Shown here: positions 24,657 through 32,380 of the stretch, piece by piece
Layout: each line of letters opens with the position of its first letter
How positions within the stretch are numbered: position 1 is the first letter of the stretch
Source: JAYPWI01 sp038135065
GTDB lineage: Bacteria > Actinomycetota > Acidimicrobiia > Acidimicrobiales > Poriferisodalaceae
Direction of reading: 5' to 3'
Length of the DNA stretch: 64,000 bases
Assembly (NCBI GenBank): GCA_038135065.1
Contig: JAYPWI010000021.1
Location: 1-64,000 of the forward strand
Translations under genes and position numbers: made by a program
The notes under the pieces: generated by a model
Databases searched by the model: none
The model's input: only the letters and a program-made list of their open reading frames with translations
What the model was told of the DNA's origin: nothing

Positions 24657-25456
24657 TGGGTCGACACTTCTGCGAGTTCGACGGCGGTTGCGATGGCTCC
24701 CAGCACGGCGGCCGGTTGGTCTCGGTGTGCGACGTGACCGCAGGCGGGGATCAACGAGGCCCTCGCGTCGGGGACCATGGTCGCGATGGCGCTCAGCATG
24801 GCATCGGTGGCGTACTCGTCCTGGTCGCCCTGCACGGCGACGACGGGACATGCGATGTCGGGGAGGAGTGCGGTGATGTTCCAGTCACCGAATGCCGGGG
24901 ACAGCCAGACGTCTCGCCACCGGTCGAAGGCGAGGTCAGGGTTGTCGTGGTACCGGGCCAATCCGGCTACCACCCGATCGCGTTGGTCGGCGATGGCCCT
25001 GATACCCGAGAGACACACGTCTTCGACGAATACGTGGGGCGCGATCGCGCAGACCGCGGCGGGCAGGCTCGTGTGTTCACCGGCGCTGATCAGGGCGATC
25101 GAGGCCCCGTCGCTGTGTCCGACGAGCACGGGCGCAGCAATGTCCAGGTGGTCCAGCACCGCGGGTACGACATCCCGCGCCTCGTGGTGCATGAACTCCG
25201 GCACGTGGGTCGGCGGACCCGGGGTCGAACGGCCATGTCCGGCCCGGTCGTAGGCAACGACCGTGAGACCGGTGCGCGTTGCGATCTCCGCCGGAAGATC
25301 GCGCCATTGCCCGATACTCCCGAGACCCTCGTGGAGCAGGACGACGGCATCGGCACCTCTCGGGTGGTGCGGAGAGTCCCACACGGTGGCCGCCAGGCGT
25401 TGGCCACCGACAGGAATCACCAGGTGTCGTGCGGGTGGCGAAGGGGGTCCGGACAT
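24653..25456 (-). CDS. Alpha/beta hydrolase
   Basis: Alpha/beta hydrolase of 267 residues. VVLLHEGLGSIGQWRDLPA, VVAYDRAGHGRSTPG and the nucleophile elbow VGHSDGASIALI (Ser) are clear. VAVQGDQDEYAT supplies the acidic residue and ACGHVAHRDQP the His. It is close to the group that includes lactonases and meta-cleavage product hydrolases. It is the first gene of a two-gene operon with the DHA2 exporter and is divergent from the NUDIX gene. The ATG at 25456 was chosen over a longer frame that runs into the NUDIX promoter. Confidence 0.85.
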   Translation of the reverse strand: MSGPPSPPARHLVIPVGGQRLAATVWDSPHHPRGADAVVLLHEGLGSIGQWRDLPAEIATRTGLTVVAYDRAGHGRSTPGPPTHVPEFMHHEARDVVPAVLDHLDIAAPVLVGHSDGASIALISAGEHTSLPAAVCAIAPHVFVEDVCLSGIRAIADQRDRVVAGLARYHDNPDLAFDRWRDVWLSPAFGDWNITALLPDIACPVVAVQGDQDEYATDAMLSAIATMVPDARASLIPACGHVAHRDQPAAVLGAIATAVELAEVSTQ

Positions 25457-25489
25457 TTCCCAATGCTTACCGCATCGATCCCAGGCCGG

Positions 25490-25495
25490 TACGGT
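25490..25495 (+). promoter_or_regulatory. Leaderless-type -10 box for the NUDIX gene
   Basis: TACGGT, then 7 nt (TCGATCC), then the ATG at 25503. Confidence 0.5.
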
Positions 25496-25502
25496 TCGAT
25501 CC

Positions 25503-26030
25503 ATGCCGTTCACGCCGATCGTGGGCACCCTCGCGTATCTTTACGACCCGGCCAGCGACCGGGTGCTGATGATTCGCCGTGACGCGCGACCCGACGACGA
25601 TCATTTCGGGAAGTTCAACGGCCTAGGGGGCAAGCTCGAACCCGACGAGGGGGTGGTCGCAGGGCTTCGCCGGGAAATCACCGAGGAAGCCGGGGTGCAT
25701 CTGACCTCGCTCGCTCTCCGAGGCACCATCACCTGGACGAACTTCGGTCCCCGTAGGGAGGAGTGGCTGGGGTTCGTGTTCGTTGCCACAGCGTGGGAAG
25801 GTCAGCCCATGGCATCCAACGAAGAAGGCTCGCTCGTGTGGGTCGAGCTCGAGCGGTTGATGGCGGCCTGTGATCCCGACCCGACGGTGCGGGCCGGTGC
25901 GGCACTGCCCATGTGGGACGGGGACCGGCACTTCGTGCCGCTGGTGTTCGACGACGACCCTCGTCCGTTCCACGGCACCATGCCCTATGACGGGGACCGT
26001 CCCGTGTCGTGGACGTTCGAGCGGATCTGA
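25503..26030 (+). CDS. NUDIX hydrolase (MutT/8-oxo-dGTPase-like)
   Basis: Protein of 175 residues with a complete Nudix box in GGKLEPDEGVVAGLRREI followed by TEEAGV (about 41-64), the metal and pyrophosphate site. VLMIRRDARPDDDHFGKFNG upstream and the HGTMPYDGDRPVSW tail resemble MTH1-like MutT proteins that clean the nucleotide pool of 8-oxo-dGTP. The substrate is inferred. It is convergent with boxB, 13 nt apart. NUDIX hydrolases occur in some box clusters, but here the gene has its own promoter. Confidence 0.88.
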   Translation: MPFTPIVGTLAYLYDPASDRVLMIRRDARPDDDHFGKFNGLGGKLEPDEGVVAGLRREITEEAGVHLTSLALRGTITWTNFGPRREEWLGFVFVATAWEGQPMASNEEGSLVWVELERLMAACDPDPTVRAGAALPMWDGDRHFVPLVFDDDPRPFHGTMPYDGDRPVSWTFERI

Positions 26031-26043
26031 GCGTGCGGCCTGA

Positions 26044-27459
26044 TCAGAGGCGCACGTAGTCGTACTCGACTGGGCGGGTGTTGATGCCCGTGGCGGGAGC
26101 GGCGATCCACGATGCCATGCGACCCGGCTCGTAGACGGGGTGCATCAGGCTCACGACATGATCACGATCAGCGTCGGTTGGGAGGTACTGATCGGCGGCT
26201 GCCTCCCAGGCTTCTTGGGCCACGATGGTGCCGTCGGGGGTGATGTGGTGACCGGCGTACTGGCCGACCTGGCGGTGGAATCCCTCGTGCGGCAGGGACA
26301 ACTCGAGGTCGATGCCGTGGTCCTCGATCACCCGGTTCCAGCGACGGAGTCCTTTTCGGCAGTCTTCGGAGTAGTCGTCCCGCAGGTCTTGGTTGACCAG
26401 GGTGAGGGCTGACATCTCCCGTTCCACGAAGCGACCGTCATCGATGGTCAGGAACGACCTCGTGCGGTCAGCAAGCACGTGGTCGTCGTCGAAGCGTGCT
26501 TCGTTGAAGCGGCCCTTCAGCCCAGAGGAGTAGTAGTTGGCAGCGTTGGTGGAGGCCTCGGATCCGAACAGGTCCAACGACACCGAATAGTGGAAGTTGA
26601 TGTACTTCTGCAGGGTGGGAAGGTCCACCACGCCGAATCGTCTGACGTCGTCGGTGTCGTGCTGGTTCATCACCTCGCAGGTCCGCTGGATGACCCGAGC
26701 GATGCCGCTGGACCCCACGAACATGTGGTGGGCTTCTTCCTTGAGCATGAAGTCACAGGTGCGACTGAGTGGATCGAATGCCGACTCGCGCAGCGCCCCG
26801 AGCTGGTACTTGCCATCCCGGTCGGTGAAGTACGTGAACAGCATGAATGACAGCCAGTCAGAGGTCTTCTCGTTGAAGGCGCCCAGGATCCGAGGGCTGT
26901 CCGCATCACCGGAATGGCGCTCTAGCAATGCGTCGGCTTCCTCGCGTCCGTCGCGCCCGAAATAGCCGTGCAGCAGGTAGACCATGGCCCACAGGTGTCG
27001 ACCCTCTTCCACATTCACTTGGAACAGGTTCCGCAGGTCGTACAACGAGGGCGCGGTGGCTCCGAGGTAGCGCTGCTGCTCGACCGATGCCGGCTCGGTG
27101 TCACCCTGGATCACGATCAACCGACGAAGCGTGGTCCGGAACTCGCCGGGAACTTCTTGCCACACGGGCTCGCCCTTCATCTCCCCGAACCCGATGCGCC
27201 GGTCGTCCTCTGCTGGTGACAGGAAGATTCCCCAGCGGTAGTCGGGAAGCTTTACGTGCCCGAACTGGGCCCACCCTTCCTGGCCAACGTCGACGGCGGT
27301 CCGCAGGTACACCTCCTTGTCCTGAAAACCGACCGGGCCCATCTCCGACCACCAGTCGGCGAATCGGGGCTGCCAGTTCTCGAGCGCTCGTTGGAGTCGC
27401 CGGTCACTGGCCAGGTCGACGTTGTTCGGGATGCGCTCTGAGTAGTCGATTGCACTCAT
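26044..27459 (-). CDS. boxB: Benzoyl-CoA 2,3-epoxidase, oxygenase subunit
   Basis: Di-iron oxygenase that epoxidises benzoyl-CoA at the 2,3 position in the aerobic box pathway. The 471 residues follow BoxB: IDYSERIPNNVDL start, AEDDRRIGFGEMKGEPVWQE, VNVEEGRHLWAMVYLLHGYF (E151, E152, H155) and LKEEAHHMFVG (E241, E242, H244, H245), consistent with the di-iron ligands, then a conserved C-terminus. It needs reduced electrons from BoxA, which is not in this window. It lies 40 nt downstream of boxC, with AAGGAC upstream of the ATG. Confidence 0.95.
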   Translation of the reverse strand: MSAIDYSERIPNNVDLASDRRLQRALENWQPRFADWWSEMGPVGFQDKEVYLRTAVDVGQEGWAQFGHVKLPDYRWGIFLSPAEDDRRIGFGEMKGEPVWQEVPGEFRTTLRRLIVIQGDTEPASVEQQRYLGATAPSLYDLRNLFQVNVEEGRHLWAMVYLLHGYFGRDGREEADALLERHSGDADSPRILGAFNEKTSDWLSFMLFTYFTDRDGKYQLGALRESAFDPLSRTCDFMLKEEAHHMFVGSSGIARVIQRTCEVMNQHDTDDVRRFGVVDLPTLQKYINFHYSVSLDLFGSEASTNAANYYSSGLKGRFNEARFDDDHVLADRTRSFLTIDDGRFVEREMSALTLVNQDLRDDYSEDCRKGLRRWNRVIEDHGIDLELSLPHEGFHRQVGQYAGHHITPDGTIVAQEAWEAAADQYLPTDADRDHVVSLMHPVYEPGRMASWIAAPATGINTRPVEYDYVRL

Positions 27460-27499
27460 TGTCGTGTGTCCTTGTGGTCGAGGGTCGATCGGTGGATGG

Positions 27500-29113
27500 T
27501 CACGTACGGTGGTAGTCGAAGGTCGGTCGGCTTCCCGACCCGTACCGACGCAGCGCCCCTTCGGGGCCGACCGCGTTGGGGCGAGTGAAGATCCAGTTCT
27601 GCCAGGCCGACAAACGGGCGAAGATCTTGGTGGCCATCGTTTCAGGGCCGCAGAACCGGTGGTTCGCCTCCATTGCCGTCAAGGCGTCGGGGGAGTACGA
27701 GGCTCGTTCTTCGATGGCGAGACGGATCTCGTCATGCCAGTCGAGATCGTCGGGAGCCGATGTGATCAGCCCGAGGGCAGCAGCGTCGGCAGCATCGAGC
27801 GGTCGCCCTACTGCGGATGCCGCGCGATGTCGGGCATCGTCGTCGCCCCAGAACCGTGAGGTAAGGCGGTCGATCCCATTCGACATCAACATCTGATTGA
27901 GATTGAGACTTGAGAGCTGCAGCTGAGCTGGAGGAAGAGGTTCGTCGTCGTCCTCGAAGCGCCCGTTGAGCATGTAGCTGCGATCTGCAGCGACGCTCAG
28001 TTCGGCCAGGAATCCCACGAAGCACGAGCCTGGTTCTATGACCGCCAAAAGGGTCTTGGCGGTGAGGTCCAGGCGCCGAAGAACCCGTTCCCACAGCAAG
28101 CGGATCTCCCACTCTGCTGCGTCGATGCTGTCGGCGGCCGCCAGCCGCTGGTCGTGGGCCAGGGCGGTCGCGGCCTCGCCTCGGGTGGCGATGGTGATGG
28201 TGGCCAGAAGGGGCTCGTTGAAGCGGAGGTGAACGAGGGCGTCGTCGAGTTCGAGGGCCGCCCGAAGGAGCCAGTCGGCGGTTGCCGCTACGTCGAGGAC
28301 AAGGTGGGCGGCGCGCTGGGCCCGGTCGATGTCGACCGAGACGTAGGTGTACTGGACCAGGTCCTCCTCGATCGCCCGCTCGATGGTGGGGAGGGGATGG
28401 GCGGTGCCAGAGGTGCGCGGGCTTGCGGACGCGAGTTCCTGCGCGCGCTGGGTGGTCGCGGCCTCGAACCCGGTCCGCGGCGCCAGGGTGTCGACGAGGC
28501 CCCACTCGACGGCTTCGGCCCCTCGGATGCCTTCGGCCTTGGTGGCAAAGACGTCGGCTCGGTCCCGGCGAACGTGGCGCTTGTCGGTGAGCCGGGTCAG
28601 GCCGCCGGTTCCGGGGAGGACGCCGAGCAACGGCACCTCGGGAAGCGAGACGGCCGAGTTGCGATCGTCAACGAGGAGGATGTGGTCGCAGGCCAAGGCC
28701 AGCTCGTAGCCGCCGCCACTGCAGGCACCGTTGACGGCGGCCAGGAATCTGATCCCACTGCGGGCTGAGGCATCCTCGATCTCGAGTCGTGTTTCGTTGG
28801 TGAACTTGCAGAAGTTGACCTTGTGGCTGTGGTCAGCACCGGCCAGCATGCGGATGTTTGCGCCTGCGCAGAACGTTCCCTCGAGGCCGCCGGTCAGTAC
28901 GACGCAGCGAACTGCCGGGTACTCGAAGCGGACTCGCCGGATGGCGTCGGCAAGCTCGATGTCGACACCGATGTCGTAGCTGTTGAGCTTCAGCTCGTAA
29001 TCGCCGATGGCTGGAGCAGTGGGGTCGACCTGCAGGGTCAGGGTGGCGATCGGCCCGTCGATGTCGAGGGTCCAATGCCGGTACGACGCGGGGTGTGTCC
29101 GAAACTCGATCAT
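27500..29113 (-). CDS. boxC: 2,3-epoxybenzoyl-CoA dihydrolase (benzoyl-CoA-dihydrodiol lyase)
   Basis: Opens the ring of 2,3-epoxybenzoyl-CoA to 3,4-dehydroadipyl-CoA semialdehyde plus formate. The 537 residues contain two crotonase-like halves, typical of BoxC. The N-terminal half has GGLEGTFCAGANIRMLAG, VNGACSGGGYELALACD and LPEVPLLGVLPGTGGLTR. The C-terminal half has IEPGSCFVGFLAELSVAADR and a NAVGPEGALRRYGSG ending. It starts at ATG 29113, 4 nt after the TAG of the PaaX-like regulator, so regulator, boxC and boxB form one operon. Confidence 0.95.
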   Translation of the reverse strand: MIEFRTHPASYRHWTLDIDGPIATLTLQVDPTAPAIGDYELKLNSYDIGVDIELADAIRRVRFEYPAVRCVVLTGGLEGTFCAGANIRMLAGADHSHKVNFCKFTNETRLEIEDASARSGIRFLAAVNGACSGGGYELALACDHILLVDDRNSAVSLPEVPLLGVLPGTGGLTRLTDKRHVRRDRADVFATKAEGIRGAEAVEWGLVDTLAPRTGFEAATTQRAQELASASPRTSGTAHPLPTIERAIEEDLVQYTYVSVDIDRAQRAAHLVLDVAATADWLLRAALELDDALVHLRFNEPLLATITIATRGEAATALAHDQRLAAADSIDAAEWEIRLLWERVLRRLDLTAKTLLAVIEPGSCFVGFLAELSVAADRSYMLNGRFEDDDEPLPPAQLQLSSLNLNQMLMSNGIDRLTSRFWGDDDARHRAASAVGRPLDAADAAALGLITSAPDDLDWHDEIRLAIEERASYSPDALTAMEANHRFCGPETMATKIFARLSAWQNWIFTRPNAVGPEGALRRYGSGSRPTFDYHRT

Positions 29114-29117
29114 GGTC

Positions 29118-29945
29118 CTAGGGGGTTGAGGTGGCTGGGATAGGGACGCGGCATCGCTGCGCGAAGTCGGCTGCTGCGGCCGGGGCGAGGCGGTGCCAGT
29201 GGAGGTGGAAGGTGCTCTGTGCGGCTGATCGCACCCCGGCCCAGGGCAGATACACGTCCGCCAGTCCTGGGTCGCTGGTAGCGAAGTCCCTCCACTCGTG
29301 CATGAGCAGCAACCGGGCGACGAGGGGCTCCAGATCGGGACCGCCGTGGTGCCATCGTTCGGCGAAGGCTGCATATCGCTCGGCGAGGGCGTGGAGGTCG
29401 GGCCACGCCCGGGCGATCAGGGTGTCGACGTCCGTCGACAGGGCCGGTCGACCGATGAAGACGTCGACGTCGGCGCTGAGGCCGAGATCGCGCACCACGG
29501 CGTCGGTGTCGGCCACTCGGTCGCCGACTGCCAGCCAGGTTGCATCGCCGGTGCTGCCGTAGCCGAGAAAGCTCAGGCGGCGGCGCAGTCGATCCCGCTC
29601 CGCACGACGGTCGGCGCCGACCGCGTAGGTGAGCAGCGTCCAGGTTCCCGTCGTTTCGGTCGAGGTGTCGAAGGCGAGGAGTCGCCGTTCGTCTTCGGTC
29701 AGGCGGGCGGCCGTGCGTTCGCTCAGGCGGTAGTACGCCTCTCGGCCATCACGCTCTCGGATCAGTACACCCCGTTGCACGAGTCTGCCGAGGGCGGCTC
29801 GACTGGCCGAGGTGCTGAACCCGACCTCTCCCAGGATCGACACCAGACCTCCGGACCACACCGACTGGCCGGGGCCATGGAGCATCTCGTTGCCCAACAA
29901 CGTGACCAGGAGATCTTGGGGAAGAAGGCGTCCGGCAGGCTCCAT
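29118..29945 (-). CDS. PaaX-like transcriptional regulator of the box operon
   Basis: Probable CoA-ester-responsive repressor of 275 residues. An N-terminal winged helix (ILGEVGFSTSASRAALGRLV followed by QRGVLIRERDGREAYYRLS) is followed by the PaaX middle domain (TWTLLTYAVGADRRAERDRL, RRRLSFLGYG) and a C-terminal LMHEWRDFATSDPGLADVYLP segment. PaaX represses phenylacetate genes and responds to phenylacetyl-CoA. Here the operon suggests benzoyl-CoA as ligand. The usual box regulator is BoxR, which is absent. I chose ATG 29945 because a CAGAAT box lies 6 nt upstream; ATG 29960 is an alternative without a ribosome binding site. Confidence 0.88.
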   Translation of the reverse strand: MEPAGRLLPQDLLVTLLGNEMLHGPGQSVWSGGLVSILGEVGFSTSASRAALGRLVQRGVLIRERDGREAYYRLSERTAARLTEDERRLLAFDTSTETTGTWTLLTYAVGADRRAERDRLRRRLSFLGYGSTGDATWLAVGDRVADTDAVVRDLGLSADVDVFIGRPALSTDVDTLIARAWPDLHALAERYAAFAERWHHGGPDLEPLVARLLLMHEWRDFATSDPGLADVYLPWAGVRSAAQSTFHLHWHRLAPAAAADFAQRCRVPIPATSTP

Positions 29946-29951
29946 GTCGTT

Positions 29952-29981
29952 ATTCTGCATCAAATGCGTCGTAAAGTGCAA
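29952..29981 (-). promoter_or_regulatory. Promoter of the PaaX-boxC-boxB operon
   Basis: On the minus strand TTGCAC (29981-29976), an 18-nt spacer, then CAGAAT (29957-29952), 6 nt before the ATG at 29945. This is a near-consensus sigma-70-type promoter giving a leaderless mRNA. The region is AT-rich compared with its surroundings. Confidence 0.5.
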
Positions 29982-29991
29982 GCAATGCAGA
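29954..29991. promoter_or_regulatory. Operator candidate between the PaaX-like gene and benzoate-CoA ligase
   Basis: Inverted repeat TCTGCAT (29954-29960) and ATGCAGA (29985-29991), centre to centre 31 bp (about three helical turns), with a smaller dyad GCAT-CAA-ATGC at 29957-29967. One arm overlaps the -10 box of the regulator operon. The other abuts a TAAAGT box (29993-29998) that could serve the ligase on the plus strand. The layout fits autorepression plus control of the divergent ligase. Confidence 0.5.
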
Positions 29992-30063
29992 CTAAAGTTG
30001 GACCGAGTCGGGAATCGAGCACAAGGGCTACGGTGATGGCGTCCAGGGAGCGGAGGTAGAGCG

Positions 30064-31584
30064 GTGGCCGGAGGAGAGAGCCTTCCCAACAACGCCGTGG
30101 TGCGGATGGTGGTGGAGCCTGCCGCAGAAGATCCCAACAGGGATGCCGTGGTCGATGCCGTCACCGGCGACGCACACACGCGCGCTGACATCCTCGCTGG
30201 GGTGAGGGCAGCCGCAGCGACGCTGGTTGCCCGAGGGGTGCAGCCCGAACAGCGGGTGATCCTGTGCTGTGCCGACACTCCGGCATTTCTGCACTGGTTC
30301 TGGGGGGCCATGTGGATGGGGGCTGTCCCCGTGCCCGTCTCCACCATGCTCACCGCCGACGACTACCGCTTCCTCCTCGATGATTCCCGGGCGGTGGGGC
30401 TCGTGTACTCGGCACCGTTCGAGGCAACTGCGGGTCCGTTGGGAGCCGCAGCGGACCGCCCTTTCCTGCAGTGGTGGCTCGACGATGAAGACGTAGGGGC
30501 TCTGAGCGACGGGGACGAGGCTCCCGACGTCTACCCGGCGACCGACGACGATGTCGCGTTCTGGCTCTATACGTCGGGCACGACCGGCTTTCCGAAGGGG
30601 GCCATGCACCGCCATATCGATATGGGGGCGGCCACCGACCTGTACGCAGTGCCCGTACTCGGCATGGGCCCTTCCGACGTCGTGTATTCGGTTGCCAAAT
30701 TGTTCTTCGCCTACGGATTGGGCAACGCAGGGTATTTTCCGGCCGCAACAGGGGCCAGGGTCGTGCTCCACGCTGGCCGTCCAACCCCCCACGACGTCGC
30801 CGACCACGTCGTAGCGCACCGGCCGACTCTGTTCTTCGGCGTGCCCACCTTCTACGGGCAACTGCTCGCCTCGGACATCGCCGACGACACCTTCTCATCG
30901 GTGCGGCTGGCCGTCTCGGCTGGGGAGCCTCTCCCGGCGGACATCCACCGACGGTTCGGTGAGCGGTTCGGGGTCGAGATCCTGGACGGACTCGGCACAA
31001 CGGAGCTGGTCCACATCGCAATCAGCAATCTTCCCGGGCGCTCCATCCCGGGATCGAGTGGCTTCGTGCTCGACGGCTACGAGATCTCACTACGCGACGA
31101 CAGTGGGCTGGAGGTTCCCGATGGAACGCCCGGTGCCCTGCACGTCGCAGGGGAGACGGTGACCATCGGGTACTGGAATCGAACCGATCGAACCCGGCAG
31201 GCGCTTCAGGGCCGCTTCTTGGCCACAGGCGACTCCTACGTGAGGGAAACCGATGGCAGCCTGACCTGCCTCGGCCGTACCGACGACATGCTCAAGGTCG
31301 GTGGCATCTGGGTGTCGCCAGCCGAGGTCGAGGGTTGCATCATCGAGATGGACAGTGTCCTGCAGGCGGCCGTGGTCGGGGCCGAGGACGACGACGGTCT
31401 CGTCAAGCCCAAGGCCTTCGTGGTACCCGTTGACGGGGCGGACCTCGACGGTCTCGCAGCCGCTGTCCAGGACCACGTCCGTCAGCGCCTGGCTCCCTAC
31501 AAGTACCCGCGATGGGTCGACATCGTGGCGGAACTTCCCCAGACGGCGACGGGCAAGATCAAGCGGTACATGCTGCGGACGTGA
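30064..31584 (+). CDS. Benzoate-CoA ligase
   Basis: Activates benzoate to benzoyl-CoA with ATP and CoA, the entry step of the box pathway. The 506-residue AMP-forming acyl-CoA synthetase has the P-loop-like YTSGTTGFPKGAMHRH (about 178-193), SVAKLFFAYGLGNAGYFP (typical of benzoate-CoA ligases), LGTTELVHIAISNLPG, GDSYVRETDG and the C-terminal lysine motif TGKIKRYML. The GTG at 30064 has GGAGG 7 nt upstream. It is divergent from the regulator-boxC-boxB operon and shares the operator region with it. Confidence 0.92.
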   Translation: MAGGESLPNNAVVRMVVEPAAEDPNRDAVVDAVTGDAHTRADILAGVRAAAATLVARGVQPEQRVILCCADTPAFLHWFWGAMWMGAVPVPVSTMLTADDYRFLLDDSRAVGLVYSAPFEATAGPLGAAADRPFLQWWLDDEDVGALSDGDEAPDVYPATDDDVAFWLYTSGTTGFPKGAMHRHIDMGAATDLYAVPVLGMGPSDVVYSVAKLFFAYGLGNAGYFPAATGARVVLHAGRPTPHDVADHVVAHRPTLFFGVPTFYGQLLASDIADDTFSSVRLAVSAGEPLPADIHRRFGERFGVEILDGLGTTELVHIAISNLPGRSIPGSSGFVLDGYEISLRDDSGLEVPDGTPGALHVAGETVTIGYWNRTDRTRQALQGRFLATGDSYVRETDGSLTCLGRTDDMLKVGGIWVSPAEVEGCIIEMDSVLQAAVVGAEDDDGLVKPKAFVVPVDGADLDGLAAAVQDHVRQRLAPYKYPRWVDIVAELPQTATGKIKRYMLRT

Positions 31585-31622
31585 TGTCGGACCGGACGGA
31601 CCAACACCGGGCCGGGTGAGGG

Positions 31623-32303
31623 CTAGGAGTCGCTGAAGCCGGCTGCTCCGTGAGCTCCGTCGCAGAACGGCTTGTTGGCCGATGCGCCGCACCGACACAG
31701 GGCGGTCCGGTTCCTGGTCTCGTACCGATCGCCTGTCGCGCTCTCCACGGCGATCCCGCCCTGGAGGTACAGGGGGCCGTCGTCGAGCACCTGCACGTTC
31801 ACCTGCAGTACCTGTTCGTTGGGTTCGTCCTGCCCGTCGAGGGTGTAGGTCAGGGCGCCTGAGGGACAGGCCTCGATCATGCCGATGGCCTGCATGCGGG
31901 AGCCGCTGTCCTCCGTTTGGTCGACCAACTTCCAGAGGTTGGTGGCTTTGGTGCCGCAGAAGCCAGCATGAACGCAGAGGGAACGATCATCGCGGACCGT
32001 GAACCCGGTGCCGCCAAGGGTCGACGCTCGTTCGTCGTAGGTTCCGGTGGCAGTTTCGGCATCCTCCCATTCGTTGCTGTTGTGAGATCCGTCGCACATG
32101 GGCTTGTTGGCGGAGTGCCCGCAGCGGCACAGGGCCGTCAGGCCGTCGCCCGTGTCCAGCGGTGTCTGGGGGAGGTAGGTGGCCGACTCGCCGTGCTCGG
32201 TGGTGACGATGGTGCTTCGCCGCACGGTGACCTCGCCAGGCACCAGATATGGCCCGCGGGGGCGGACCACCACCACGATTTCGCTCGTCTGATCCTCGGC
32301 CAT
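31623..32303 (-). CDS. CDGSH iron-sulfur protein with central ferredoxin-like domain
   Basis: Protein of 226 residues with two CDGSH-type 2Fe-2S sites: CRCGHSANKPMCDGSH (about 59-74) and CRCGASANKPFCDGAH (about 199-214). Each has the three-Cys-one-His ligand set. Between them lies a divergent 4Fe-4S/Fer4_19-like segment, CVHAGFCGTKATNLWKL through IEACPSGALTY. It is probably a cytosolic redox carrier; the partner is unknown. It is convergent with the benzoate-CoA ligase 38 nt away. An RBS (AGAGGGGATGACGAC before ATG) supports the start. Confidence 0.88.
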   Translation of the reverse strand: MAEDQTSEIVVVVRPRGPYLVPGEVTVRRSTIVTTEHGESATYLPQTPLDTGDGLTALCRCGHSANKPMCDGSHNSNEWEDAETATGTYDERASTLGGTGFTVRDDRSLCVHAGFCGTKATNLWKLVDQTEDSGSRMQAIGMIEACPSGALTYTLDGQDEPNEQVLQVNVQVLDDGPLYLQGGIAVESATGDRYETRNRTALCRCGASANKPFCDGAHGAAGFSDS

Positions 32304-32380
32304 GTCGTCATCCCCTCTGCATCGACACTGTGTGACGTCCCGATCCTAGGCAGCCGTTTCCCAGCCGCTCGACCGCCTGG

